Source: Glandiceps talaboti
Taxonomy: Eukaryota > Hemichordata > Enteropneusta > Spengelidae
Length of the DNA stretch: 64,000 bases
Reading direction: 5' to 3'
Assembly (NCBI RefSeq): GCF_964340395.1
Contig: NC_135549.1
Location: 4,819,501-4,883,500 of the forward strand
Both the position numbers and the translations under genes were made by a program. This document shows positions 25,501 to 36,603 of this stretch, piece by piece (the first letter of the stretch is position 1; every line of letters begins with the position of its first letter). The notes beneath the pieces were generated by a model. That model searched no databases. It saw nothing but the letters and a program-made list of their open reading frames with translations, and had not been told where the DNA came from.

Positions 25501-28500
25501 TTCTTTTTTCTTTAACTTAGTCACATTTTGAAGCAACAATCTTTGTACATATATTGTGCTAAATTTTCAAATATGTGCAAATTATCACAAAATAGGGGCC
25601 TTGTATAAACAGTTCATATTCAAGAAGCCTTGATTTTTAATAGTTACTTTTAGACTGCCTTTTTGATAAATTTAATTGAACATTTTCAGAGGAATAACAA
25701 TAAGTGGTTTTATGTAACAGTTGGCAGATTGTCAACAACAATGAATTCATTGGTATTTATAGAATAAATGTTGGTGCCGTTGAAATAAGAACTGGAATTT
25801 TGACTTGATTTTGATATATCCCTCATAGATTCTGTAATTTTGAACTTTTGAGTGTCTCTCAGAATTTTGTTTCATTTACAGGCAATGTTAACTTCAAATC
25901 AAAATATATCGTTTTCTCAATAACAAATGTCTCTGAAGAAAATGTCATATGTATGTAGTTCTTAACAAATCTTTTTTAAACATCCTATCTAAATGCAATT
26001 CACCAGGCATAGTAATATGCAAAGTTTAATCTCTGGCAACCAGTTGCTGCTGAAAAATTGGCAGAATTTTCTGAAAGTAAAAAAATCAAGGTTGGCGGTA
26101 TCAGATGCATATTCAACTTTGACCTGATCTGTATTAAAACGGCAGTATGTCACTGTTGTAGTCAGAAATCTGTTAAGAGATAAGCATAATTTATGCCCTG
26201 CAATACATATTTACATAAAAAACACTGTCATGTCCTTGTGTGTGTGGTTCACAGGATTTCATGCACATGTGGTACTTTCATTTGTAAAGATGCAAATTGT
26301 AGAGTAACTTTATATTGTTCCAGTAATGTAGCATACCACTACCAGTGCAGCTGAAAAAAATATAGTTTCTTTGTTCTATGGAAAGTTGTTGTTTCATTAA
26401 AGAGCACAGCAGTTTAAGCAGTGTAGTGGTTTCATAACATCTTCTAAAATATATTGTTCATGATTCCAAGAATCAATTAGACGGTGGAAAAAGTATATTA
26501 GAATCCAAATTGTGATGTTTTAATCTGTCTACTGCAGACCTTTGATCACACAGTGATTATTAATGCAAATTGTTGCCTGGTCAGATCAGAGGCTGTAGTA
26601 AATGGATCACAATGGTGCATTCTCTTTCTAATGTGTGTCAAATTAGTCAATTTGAGGTTCCAAAGTGACTATATTTAACTATCTAATCTATAATATGACA
26701 ATGCAGGTCTTGAAATAGATATGAGGTCATGATGCAAATGGCCTATTGACTTACTTCACTGTTATATGTACATTTATATATACTTGGCAAATATACTAAA
26801 TGTTGTTTCTTTTTCCAAAATATGAAATTCCTATATGTGTGGTAATTATAAAAATGGGCCATATTCACATATATTTGTTTTAACCATTTGTGTACATAAG
26901 CACAGCAAATTTTCATTGATTTATTTGTTGTTTAACTTTTATGAAATAGTTATTACAATTGAAAGTAAATTATAGCATAATCCAGTTCCCAGAAGCTTTC
27001 AAAGAAACTATTCAGTAAATAAACAGACAGTCAACATCAATGCAATATAATAAGGCAATGCACCAACTAATTATGCAGTACATGGAATACTGACAAGACT
27101 TTAAAGCAAAGACATTGGTCTGCAATAGATAGTTGATGATTGTGTGTTGGTAGTTTATTTTCAAAACTACTAGTATGTCATTGCAATGTTGAAGTTTTCA
27201 GAAAACCTTTCTTTTTTTATATGTTCTGTGGAAATATTCAAAAAAGTGTTGTTATAATTCTGTGACAGTTTTATTGTTGACAAATAAACATCCAATAGTT
27301 TCATGAGTACACAGTAACCGTTTTTCAGTATCGTCTTCTGCTTAATAAAGTAGAATGGTACATTGTATGTGTGACGTGTATTGATGACTTACTTGTGACT
27401 TATGTGGATTTTTAGCATGCATGTGTTGTGACCATTGACAGTATTTTTCAAAGGGCTGGGAACCTTAATAATAACATGGAAAGTCTAGTAAAAGTTCCAT
27501 TGATTTGCATACATTCACAGATAAGAAACACTTTACTTATCTGTGTGATACATTGTACTACCATAAGTTAGGAGGGGAAACAAACAATGCATTGATTTGT
27601 ATGATGGTACTGTGCTGTATCTAACAAAGTGTACATCAAAAGAGCCCATTATCTTGTAATTTTAAGGAGAAAACTATTTTCAATTGTGTAATATAGCATT
27701 CAAAACATCCTGGTTTGATGAGATTTGGATCCAAGAAAGGTTTAATTTGACTTGTGTTGTGAAATGTGAGTGACATAAGGGGCCTCGTTACAAGTTTAAC
27801 TATTAGAGGATAGTGAGATGTATGGTGAAATGTGAGTGACATAAGGGGCCTTGTTACAAGTTTTATTTTTAGAGGTCAGTGAGATGCTGTTGTTAATGGT
27901 CACATTAATTTCAAGGAAAGTAGAAAAAAATAATAAAATTGTATCTTGTGTAGGCTACTGGATGTGGTATTGTTCATAGCATTGAAGAAAATGTTTGGTG
28001 ACATACAAGTTGTAAAAGTCTTAACAAAGTTTATTAGCATATTAATAACAATAATAATGTTAGTTTTTATAAAGCGCTTTCCCACTCTGTGCTCAAGGTG
28101 CTTGGCAATTATTACCCCTGGCACGGACCCATAGTATCACGTTTTATTCATCCTCAACTCCCTAGGGAACATACAATCTGTTGCAGCCACTGCAAACACA
28201 AGATTATAGCTGGTCCCAAATTATACAGCTGGGTTGACTGAGGTACAATCGTGGTTCAAATCTTGCCCAAGGACTTAAGCCATTCAGAAACAAATGGCAG
28301 CAATGGGTCTGGAACCTGCAACCTGCAGATTCCAAGCCAACCACTCGTAACTATTCAGTCAACTATAAGTTGCTAACCCTTGGGTCAACAGTACAGTACA
28401 TGTATTTTCCGGCCGAATGAAGAAAAGTATTAGGGAGTACGATAATTGTACCAGCACCAGTAATATCAATTTTGAACGTTTTGAATCAGCAGAACCAATG

Positions 28501-30145
28501 ACATAGACACACATGACTCAGTCAGGCATTGTCCTGACATAGAATAACCAGGGTATAAAGTTCACATTATTAGCTTATCCATGGTATATATTTAACAAAC
28601 AAAACAAGGAAGGCACAACTTGTAATCTAGTGTCTTGTAAAGTTTGAGATTATCACAATTCTTGGAACAAGAACATCTCTTTACATTATCACTTTCCAAT
28701 TTTAGCAGGACAGAGTAAAGTTAACACAAGGCATCGTAAAGTTCACAGTAAGTATTTTGACAAGAAGAGCACCCTACCACCTTTGAAGTCTAAGAAGATG
28801 TTCAATCCCTGGATACCACCCAAGTCACCTTACAATCTAGTGCAGGAAAGCCTCTTCCATAACCCATGGAAACTACTTGTAGCAACAATATTCCTTAATA
28901 GAACTACAGGTAAGCCTTGGTAGTTTTGCAAAGTAGGTTATTCTAGGCTAATATGTACTGGTGAAAATTGAATTTGGTTATAGCTAGCTCATATAAAATT
29001 GCTGTTATGTTGTCAATGTGTAAATACATGTATACTTGTCAACTCCCCTAACCCCCCACCCCACCCCCCACCCCCACCCCCACCCCATCTATCAAGCCCC
29101 TGTGAAAATCTCCATCATATTACATAATTATACAATTACCACCAGATACATTTATACATTTTGTAAATAGAGAAAATGATGTTGTATCCTTTACCTTTTA
29201 GGTAAGGCAGCTCTTCCAGTCTTGTGGAGATTCTTTGATAAGTGGCCATCACCTACAGCCACCATGAATGCCAATTGGTCAGAGATTTCAACACTATTGC
29301 AGCCCTTAGGACTATACCAAAAGAGAGCTAAGATGTTGATAAGGTTTTCAGGTAAGAAATCAGTTTAAAAAATATATGAAAAAGAAAAAAATATATTTCA
29401 ATTTTCAACACTGGTCAGCTACAGAAGTTACTGTATTGAATCAATTTCTTTTGTCCTCATTGTACTATGCTATTGTATAATAGACAGCACTGTCACACAT
29501 CTTTACTTAACTACCCACAAAACTTTGCCTTGTATTTGATACTGTTTTGAATTTTGTCAAAGTTCCTGCTATTACATAGTCTTGCTGCTAGACGTTCCGA
29601 CTTTCTTTTGATACTATATAATCGAACGAAGTTCGCAGTGAGGGCTTGCCCGAACATGTTCCATCCTCGATATAGCGATGTTCGGTCGTGTGTCGTATTC
29701 TATCGGAAGAACATTCAAGGTCTAGCAGATAGACTAGCTATTACAGTGCTAAGCTGTGCATTTTTGTTCATGTTACCTAGCTGTGTTGTGTAGTTTAAAT
29801 TCCAATGTTGACCACCTAGCTCAGTGTATAAAGTGATACCATAGACATATACAGCCTTATGGTTATTCAAGGATTGAGCACTGAGAATTTGGTACAATTT
29901 AGATTGACTTGTTACTTTTTGAAATGCCTAACAAGGTTTTCTTACAATTACTATTCCTCTCCTGTTGTGTAGATGAATACTTAAACAAGGACTGGAGATA
30001 TCCAATAGAACTATATGGTATTGGTAAATATGGCAATGATTCTTACAGAATATTCTGTGTTAATGAGTGGAAAGAGGTAAGAATCAGGTTCCTTGCAATA
30101 AAAAAAGATTGTTGTTGTTGATGATGATGATGATGATAATGATGA

Positions 30146-30177
<32 letters not shown>

Positions 30178-30764
30178 TATAAACCATACATTCAGAGAAG
30201 TACATAAAAGAGTAAAAAGTACAACTGACTGTAGGAAAATGGTAAAACAGTTTCCAAACAATGAATAGCAGACTGTAACGATACCAACTTTGAACTCTAA
30301 AATACAGTCGTTGGGGGCGCTGTACTCATTCTGCTTGGTGTAAGCACAGTGTTACTTGTCTGTGGTGTAAGCAGATGCATGGAGCACTGCCAACATTTGT
30401 ATTGTACAGTCCAGGCTCATTTGTGCTGTAGTAAATTATTTTTTCTCTGTCAAAATGTCCATGCTAAGCAGTAGGGCTATGTATTATCCTGTCAACAGAG
30501 TTTATTATAACAGAATACAAGTTGTTGATATCACACTGTTTTGGTATTACCAGTCCATTTCAGTCATTTAAATTAAATGATCTGGACTGAGAAAAGAATT
30601 CATTATTGATGATTTAATCAAATACAATACATCACTGAGTAAATTATGTACATTTCATTAAATTGCCATTGTTGTGTTTATTCCAGGTAAAACCTAATGA
30701 TCACATGTTGAATAAATATCATGATTGGCTTTGGAAGAACTACAAACAACTAGGTCTTGATTGA
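16557..30764 (+). CDS. MBD4: MBD4: methyl-CpG-binding domain protein 4, thymine/uracil DNA glycosylase
   Basis: Removes thymine or uracil mispaired with guanine, chiefly at deaminated methyl-CpG, in nuclear base-excision repair. Seven coding exons: 16557-16603, 18264-19247, 19544-20811, 28706-28909, 29202-29351, 29973-30076, 30687-30764. All junctions keep frame (2835 nt, 944 residues). Residues about 20-317 are Lys-rich and low in complexity. The MBD (about 318-385: [21 protein letters not shown], then [13 protein letters not shown]) is split by intron 2. A basic region with 13 SPT motifs follows (about 489-690). The glycosylase domain (from about 800) has [30 protein letters not shown] and [19 protein letters not shown], with the catalytic Asp (GND) at 907, and ends [16 protein letters not shown]. 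Human MBD4 is about 580 residues, so the N-terminal extension and SPT region account for the extra length. Exon 4 has a tandem TAGCAG acceptor, so 28706 or 28709 may be used. A small extra exon in the 7.9-kb intron 3 cannot be excluded. Confidence 0.95.
19977..20120 (+). repeat. MBD4: 30-bp coding minisatellite in MBD4 exon 3
   Basis: Four and a bit tandem 30-bp units encode PQSPTRK plus three variable residues. Alternate units share third-base differences (CCAACC in units 1 and 3, CCGACC in 2 and 4), suggesting growth by a 60-bp step. Further diverged SPT copies follow at irregular spacing to about 20580. Confidence 0.9.
20847..20908. mobile_element. 44-bp micro-hairpin insertion, ATAGACCC termini, 9-bp TSD
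   Basis: The insert 20856-20899 starts ATAGACCCTCCACC and ends GGAGGGTCTAT, with the ATAGACCCTCCACC block present twice in its left half. It is flanked by GGTCTGCCC (20847-20855) and GGTCTGCCT (20900-20908), a 9-bp duplication with one mismatch. It sits 45 bp inside MBD4 intron 3. A second member with the same termini and a 9-bp duplication is at 36030-36066. Confidence 0.82.
24007..24181. mobile_element. 165-bp hAT-like MITE
   Basis: The element 24012-24176 has 16-bp terminal inverted repeats CAGGGGTGAACAAATC. The CAGGGG start is typical of hAT elements. Internal arms also pair around GGTCC and CCAGTG blocks. GAAAG directly abuts both ends (24007-24011 and 24177-24181). hAT duplications are normally 8 bp and only 5 match here, so the remaining bases would have to have diverged, or another superfamily is involved. 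It lies inside MBD4 intron 3. Confidence 0.7.
27758..27890 (+). repeat. 76-bp tandem duplication
   Basis: About 1.75 copies of a unit beginning GTGAAATGTGAGTGACATAA with a 76-bp period (starts near 27758 and 27834). The copies differ at several bases. Intronic in MBD4. Confidence 0.75.
28044..28380 (+). repeat. Interspersed repeat (AAAGCGCTTT type)
   Basis: A block beginning TTTTTATAAAGCGCTTTCCC, then CTCAAGGTGCTT, and later GGAACCTGCAACC. This combination resembles an abundant repeat I have met in marine invertebrates and fish, possibly a SINE or a degraded mobile element. No coding capacity. It ends about 330 bp before the first glycosylase exon of MBD4. Confidence 0.5.
29044..29087. repeat. 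(CCCCA)n-like C-rich tract
   Basis: Cytosine runs separated by single A, in MBD4 intron 4. The complementary strand has several close G-runs and could form a G-quadruplex. Confidence 0.85.
29568..29745. mobile_element. 160-bp hairpin MITE, TAGTCT termini, 9-bp TSD
   Basis: The element 29577-29736 starts TAGTCTTGCTGCTAGAC and ends GTCTAGCAGATAGACTA, with imperfect pairing continuing inward. It is flanked by a perfect 9-bp repeat, GCTATTACA (29568-29576 and 29737-29745). The left end matches the reversed right end of the 12331-12491 element at 16 of 17 bases, and both contain a GGGCTTG(T)CCCGA core, so they are one family. It lies in MBD4 intron 5 between two glycosylase exons. The open frame spanning it is not a gene. 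Confidence 0.88.
30107..30177. repeat. (GTT)n and (GAT)n trinucleotide tract
   Basis: GTT, GAT and again GTT triplet runs begin about 30 bp after the splice donor of MBD4 exon 6. Confidence 0.95.
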
Positions 30765-31412
30765 CAGGTAGGTATAACCTGTCAGGTCATGTGATGTCAG
30801 CAGAAAGTGATGGGAGAGATATGCCCATCCTGTAAACCTCATAGTGAAGAAGACATCTATAACTTCTATGAGTCTCAACTTCCTTTTCATTTTCATTTTG
30901 TTTTATGACATCACTATAATATTAACCAATCAGATTTTACATAAAGATTAACTGTAGAGCACAAGATCAGCCAAGTTCAAATTTCAAGTAAAGCCAGGTT
31001 ATACAGGAGAAATATGAATATGTAATTGCGTACACCGACAAGTGCTACTGAAGTGCTTTGAAAAAGCTTCTAAGACCATGACAAACACCACAGACCATGA
31101 CAAACACCACAGTCCTACTGTCACTGACTGTTAGATAGACTGTGGTACATATTGCTATGTACCTTTTGGTGACGCTGTAGTGACAGTCCTACATGTCTAT
31201 TGTATGGCATTGTATCCTAATAATTCCATCTTTTATCTAATTTGTTTTTTCACAGAAGCCATCACCACTGAAATTGCTATGGTCTAATGCAGCTATTTGA
31301 AATTTAATTTGAACACAAATATTTCAGTGTTTTGATGAAATTCATGCAAGTATTTGTACAAATTTAAAACTAAATTACGTTTGTTTTGAATAAATCATCA
31401 AACTGTAATAAA
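30765..31412 (+). other. MBD4: MBD4 3' UTR with likely UTR intron
   Basis: Three bases after the TGA a good donor appears (CAG followed by GTAGGT at 30768). A polypyrimidine tract with CACAG acceptor ends at 31255. If used, the intron 30768-31255 lies wholly in the 3' UTR. Being only a few bases past the stop, it would not be expected to trigger nonsense-mediated decay. Confidence 0.55.
31389..31412 (+). terminator. MBD4: MBD4 polyadenylation signals
   Basis: Two AATAAA hexamers (31389-31394 and 31407-31412) follow the predicted terminal UTR exon. Confidence 0.6.
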
Positions 31413-31564
31413 CGGTCCAGGACTCTATTCACCAGAAAATAAAAGGTATGGAGTCAATTAATTAACAATGACAAGTATGCATAATCAATGTCCAATGACT
31501 TATCATTGCATAATTATTGTTACTGTTAATTACATAATGTAATATTGTTGTCATTTACACAATA

Positions 31565-31584
31565 AGTCAATAAATCAATCGATC

Positions 31585-31611
<27 letters not shown>
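31565..31611. repeat. (CAAT)n microsatellite
   Basis: About 11 tandem AATC units, slightly imperfect at the left. The rest of 31413-32873 is AT-rich intergenic DNA between the convergent MBD4 and minus-strand genes. The 3' UTR of the latter should occupy part of it (TTTATT, i.e. AATAAA on the minus strand, occurs near 32538). I see no other gene there. Confidence 0.9.
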
Positions 31612-31615
<4 letters not shown>

Positions 31616-32873
31616 TTGTATATTGCCATAATCCAATATGATGTAAAAGAAACACCTGTAAGTGATTCATTTCATACACAGTATGTCACGTTTAATGTAC
31701 ACATGTGTTATAAAACTGAAATAATACATGACATGTAATAAAGGGAATATCTACAACTTAAAATGTAAATACGTATATTTCACAACCAATGAAAAAGGTA
31801 AATGAAATGGCATTATTTTCACAATTTTTAAAAATGTTCTATTTACTTAATGGGTTCTGTTTTATTGATTAAAGTAATCACATGTCACATAGTGCCAAAG
31901 ACACTGTCATGCACCAGAGATACTGTCATTCCCGGCTTTAGGTTTGTAACCTTCCGAGTGCAGATCCGAGGTCGTACGACAAGTAAATGTACAGAAATCC
32001 TGTGTTCTATTGTTGTGTAAAAATCTGAAACTTGTACCTATTAGGCAGCAAGAACTCTAGTACAAAGCAATGTTTGTATACTGGCTTGATGCTGTCCTCA
32101 CTGTATGTATTGTGTATATATATCAAGCAAAGCCCAAATTATTATGAAATGTTTCACCAGCTCATTGCTACTAAAACAATTACATCATCTATAATGTTTC
32201 CTTCTAATTTTGTAGAATAAACTTGACTTACAAAAATATATACAGTATTTGTACACGCATACACTCTCTGTTGTTGTGATCAAGACAACGGTATTTATCT
32301 ATTTCAACTTACTGTCAACAATAACACGTTTTGCTGTATATGATGTCATGTTGTAGTAACATTTACAATCGTACTGTTGCATTTCATATTCATAACAAAA
32401 TCATAATTAATATAAAATAATTGATACGTTTAAAGAGAGTGTTGTAATTGGTAGATGGAGCTATTTCATAATAGTTGCTTTGAAAATGTTTGATTCTAGC
32501 TTTGTAGCTTCATATCTGTTTTTGTATGCCAAGACGGTTTATTAATTATATTCAAGTAATTCTTAATAAATGTTGATATTATATTTTTATATTTAGTCAT
32601 GATTGTTTTCTGTAATAACCCCCAAAAACCTAATAATTTGTACAACTGTTTTGACTTGTTAATCATGATTTGTATATGTTTTGAACACATTTCTAACAAG
32701 ATAAATATTATAGTCTTCCATCATTTTTTATGTCATAATTTCTAACAGGGTACTTCTCACAGTGTTTTTTTTTTCCTGTTTTACTTCATCATTGTTCTAA
32801 CAAGACACTAGTCAGTGTGTTTTTTTCTATTTTTTGCAACAATTCTCAGCGTTTTGGTTCATTATTAGGATAT

Positions 32874-35800
32874 CTATGTTATTTCACTATTCACTTTATT
32901 TTGTTGATCACCATCATTGTCATTGCTTGGATTGTTGTCTTTGTGAGTCATAATATTGACACCAATGATGCCAATGTTGTCAGCATTTTCAGTAGTCATA
33001 GCAACACCATCGTTATTAATGTCTTTGTTAGTTTCATTGCTTTCATCGTCTTCATTGTTTCTGACATTGGTGTCATCATTTTTACCATCTTCATCATTCC
33101 TATTAATTGTATCATCATCAGCATTATCCTTATTTCTGTCCTCATCTTTGGCATCTTCACCATGACAACTACCACTGTCTTCATTATTATTCTCACCAAT
33201 CTCATTTACTGTTTCACCTCCGTCAATATTTTCACCGTCTCCACATACACTTTCATACACACCATCTCCATCTTTAGCATTATTGTCATGGTAACCATCT
33301 ACCTGAGTATTCTCATCATCATCTTTATTAGCATTATCATCATCATCATCATCGTCGTCGTCGTCGTCATCATCACCATCGCCACCATCATTGCTAAGTG
33401 TTGGAGTGTTAGTCGGTACACGTGGTTCTTGCGCCAATACAACTACATGTATATTTGTCTTTGTCACGTGATTGTTCGCTGGAATGTTATCATTGTCTGG
33501 TGATGTGTCTCTTAGTTTGGTAATGACTTCTCCTTTGACTTCTAGCTTCACATCATCTTCCATGACCACGTGGTTACCATTTCCATGGTTACCATTCTCA
33601 GAGTCATGTGATACTGTTTGATTGTTTTTCATGTCAGTCCTGCGATTGAAATCGTCATGTGATGCTGTTACATAGTTACTATTTTCCAATCCACTTTCAA
33701 CAGTTCCTGAAGCAATCACATCAAAACTAGTCTTTGGGTGGACAAACCTGGTAGAATCAAGATGAGCCTCTTTGCGTACAAGTTGAGCGTGGTTTGGATA
33801 AACTGGCTGGCAGGGTATTTTAATCGGTGGCAATATTCTAGCCTGACTTGAAAAGTGCATATCATTGTACTGCCCACCGACATGTCCTTCCATCCTCATA
33901 CCAACCTGTCTTTCAAGTTTATAGTTTCTAACATGCCTGTCCTCAGGATTAGGATGTATTGTGTGTTTTCGAGTCGGTGAAATGTGTGGTTGCCAGGTTT
34001 TTATAACTAATTCTTCCGTTCTGTTATTATGTCGTTGTCTCTCCAGTAAGGCATCCTCGTCTTTCTCTAAGAGTGCTGATCTTGTTGCAGGATTATCTAT
34101 AACGACTATACTGGATGATAGTCCACTCTTGTATTTAATACGCTGAGGAGATATCAAAACCAATTTCCTACAAGAAAAGTTAAAATAGGAAGAGTTGTCT
34201 TTAGGGTGAATGCTGCTAGAGTTTAAACCACACACAATTCATGTCAAAAAATGACCAGTTTCCACAAGTTAGTGACAATATATATGGCTCGTCTTTGAGC
34301 GCTTGAAAGCTAGATACTGGGATTGAATATGGCTCATCTTCGGGGCCTGGGCAGTCTGTCAAGGGCTGAAGAAGCTAGATACGTGAAAACGAATATAGAG
34401 CATAATACCATCATTTGTTATGCTTACACGTCACAGAGCTGTGAAATTGAGTTTGAAATTCGTGATCAAATCCAAACGACCTGGTCAAATATGAAAATGT
34501 GCCACATATTACATCCAAACACCGACAAATAGAATCCGCAATTCAAAATACGCCTCAAATCTCAACATTGAGAAATCACTTTGTAAGACTTTGTCAAACT
34601 AGTAATACTTAATACTTATATGCCAAGTGATATAAACCGACATCTCAAATACTTACTTCACTCTGTTATGTTGGATTGCAAAGGGTGCCTTGGGAGGTTC
34701 ATAACTCCTGAGAATGATAAGTGAAACAAAAAATATACAATGTAAGACGAATTCCTTAATCGTTGTTTTACATGTTTCGTACAAACCTAAAAGTAAAATG
34801 CAGACTTGGCGATATCAAACGCACAGATAAAAAATATAACCGTGCAGCACGGTTAATTTTGAAATATTTGACATTTTTTAGCCTTTCGTGAATGACATCT
34901 TTTGGATATGTTAAATTATACAGACCAAAAATGTGGTAGCTCTACACTATTGGCATTATAGCAATTTTTGTTTCAATTGAAAATCCCGATGAGCCAATAA
35001 TATGGTCGACGTGTATATCATAATATAATGGTGCAACAAGATTACAGAGTCTGTTGGCATGGAGTGTGTTTCTAAGATGTCTAACGGATAACACGAGTAA
35101 ATCTTACGTCTGCACGCTTACATTTTTGGATGATCGGGATGTTCAATGGTGCCGAAAGGGAGAAAAATGCAACACCATTGTCGAAAGTCATTGACCATGG
35201 ATGCTGTAACCCAGTCGCAAATATTGTTCCCAACAAGAAAAGATATTACAAAGTAGTCATTGGGGCGTTGTTTGCGCGGTTCTGATGGCGCGGAGCATGT
35301 ATGTGTAAAGTCTGATTATAATTATGTGAAAATACTGAGTGATTAGGATGCCGTGGTATAATGACATAGTCATGTCATAACTACTAATACCACCATGACG
35401 CTATAAAATGTGGCGTGGTACTAGTGGGATATACAACTTGACGCTATATCAAATACTTATTATATGTAAGTAGCTAGTTCTATTTGTAGTTGTTGAAAAC
35501 GACATTATAAATCTTAGGAAAGTATGTACATGTAAGCTTATTGCTGAAAGGTTTTAAAGTTGGATTAATATAATGCAGTGCAGTATGTTTATGAGCTTTT
35601 AAGTACGTACTTGGCGAAACGGAAAAAGCTGAAAAGATAATAAGATGGAAATCTGCCGACTGGTAAGGGAGCACACGATACATGTATATCATAACTACCT
35701 TATAACCATTGGTGTTTCTTCTGGATGTGAATGGCGCCCTCTATAGAGTCGGTAACGGTCATCAAGATAGCGATCAGTAACTTTACGTCGTGCCACAATT

Positions 35801-36443
35801 TTGTCAATCAGTTCTTGCATACCAAGCGGCTCTGATTTTCTGGACGCCACATCATGCTGTTCGCCAACTTCAACATCTTGAACTCGTATAGGTGGCCTGC
35901 TTACTGTGTCAGTGACTGTTGGATATTTCACATGGGAGCTTGCATATTGGAAAAGGCTGTTGAAAGAAACAATTAGAAGCGTTGAAAATTAAAAGACTAT
36001 TTTCTGTCAGCATCATTATCGGATTTAACATAGACCCTCCACCCTGGGTGGGGGGGGGGGGTCTATGGATTTAACACACTCATGTTTTGACTGACTCAGC
36101 TGTTTGTACAAAACCTTTATTACAATTGTTAAGGTTACTGTACAGTGATCGGAGGGCACTGCCAGAGTTCGTTGCAATCTACATGCATGCATTATATTAT
36201 GACTCAAAAGTTCTCGGCCTAAGTTTAATAACGACATTCTTCTTCTTTTTAAATTTAGACTTATATTGTCAATAATATGAAATAAAAGTATATCGAAAAT
36301 TTGTCTTGAGAAAAAGGGCATCGACATACAAATATTGCTACGAATACTTACTCCTGTTTGCCAGAATCGCAATAGGTTTCCTCCGCCATCTTGTATTGAT
36401 GATGTTCGTACTTGCGATGTTTACGAACTTTACCAGGTAGCAT
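32874..36443 (-). CDS. Unrecognised protein with basic N-terminal half and extremely acidic tail
   Basis: Four coding exons on the minus strand: 36443-36352, 35956-35699, 34707-34657, 34167-32874. All have GT-AG borders and phase 2 junctions, totalling 1695 nt (564 residues). I do not recognise the family. Exon 2 encodes a charged segment (SEPLGMQELIDKIVARRKVT, then DRYLDDRYRLYRGRH) that looks like a real domain. Exon 3 adds YEPPKAPFAIQHNRVK. Exon 4 starts ordinary (LVLISPQRIKYKSG, HISPTRKHT) and after about 250 residues becomes Asp/Asn/Glu-rich with a run of 13 Asp encoded by GAT/GAC. No signal peptide or membrane segment is visible. The second Met (36389) has a better context and lies in a YY1-like AAGATGGCGG, so the protein may begin there (546 residues). 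The long opposite-strand frame at 32817-33503 is a mirror of the acidic codons. The exon structure makes the gene convincing; the function is unknown. Confidence 0.78.
36021..36075. mobile_element. 37-bp micro-hairpin insertion, ATAGACCC termini, 9-bp TSD
   Basis: The insert 36030-36066 starts ATAGACCCTCCACCC and returns as GGGTGG, a run of G, then GTCTAT, folding on itself with almost no loop. A perfect 9-bp repeat, GGATTTAAC, flanks it (36021-36029 and 36067-36075). It has the same termini as the 44-bp insert at 20856-20899. It lies in intron 1 of the acidic-protein gene, 65 bp upstream of exon 2. Confidence 0.85.
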
Positions 36444-36603
36444 AATACCTAAGTATAAATGGAAAATGGCATCATATCAGATAGTAGAGGAGGAACACTG
36501 TTCACTTGATTTTTAATTTATTTTATCAGTTTATTTTTATGCAGAGGTAATAACCATATCAGAATTACGTCAGCCCAGCACATCCTACAACTATGTGACA
36601 ACA

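Larger units (their letters stand above)
20909..28043. other. MBD4 intron 3, no supported exon
   Basis: AT-rich intronic DNA between the SPT-array exon and the glycosylase exons. Apart from the elements listed separately I see only small local duplications: a 19-bp unit twice near 22478-22515, two diverged copies of ACAGATTTAGTT near 24717 and 24765, and a 10-bp-arm hairpin (CTCTAGCTGT) at 21324-21351. The short open frames show no homology I recognise. Confidence 0.6.

Noticed and set aside
32817-33503. 228-codon + strand frame rich in Ile/Val/Phe, resembling a membrane protein
   Set aside because: Complement of the Asp/Asn/Glu codons of the acidic minus-strand gene.
34323-34532. 69-codon + strand frame
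   Set aside because: Lies in an intron of the acidic-protein gene; contains a small local duplication (GCTAGATAC blocks near 34307 and 34373) and no family resemblance.
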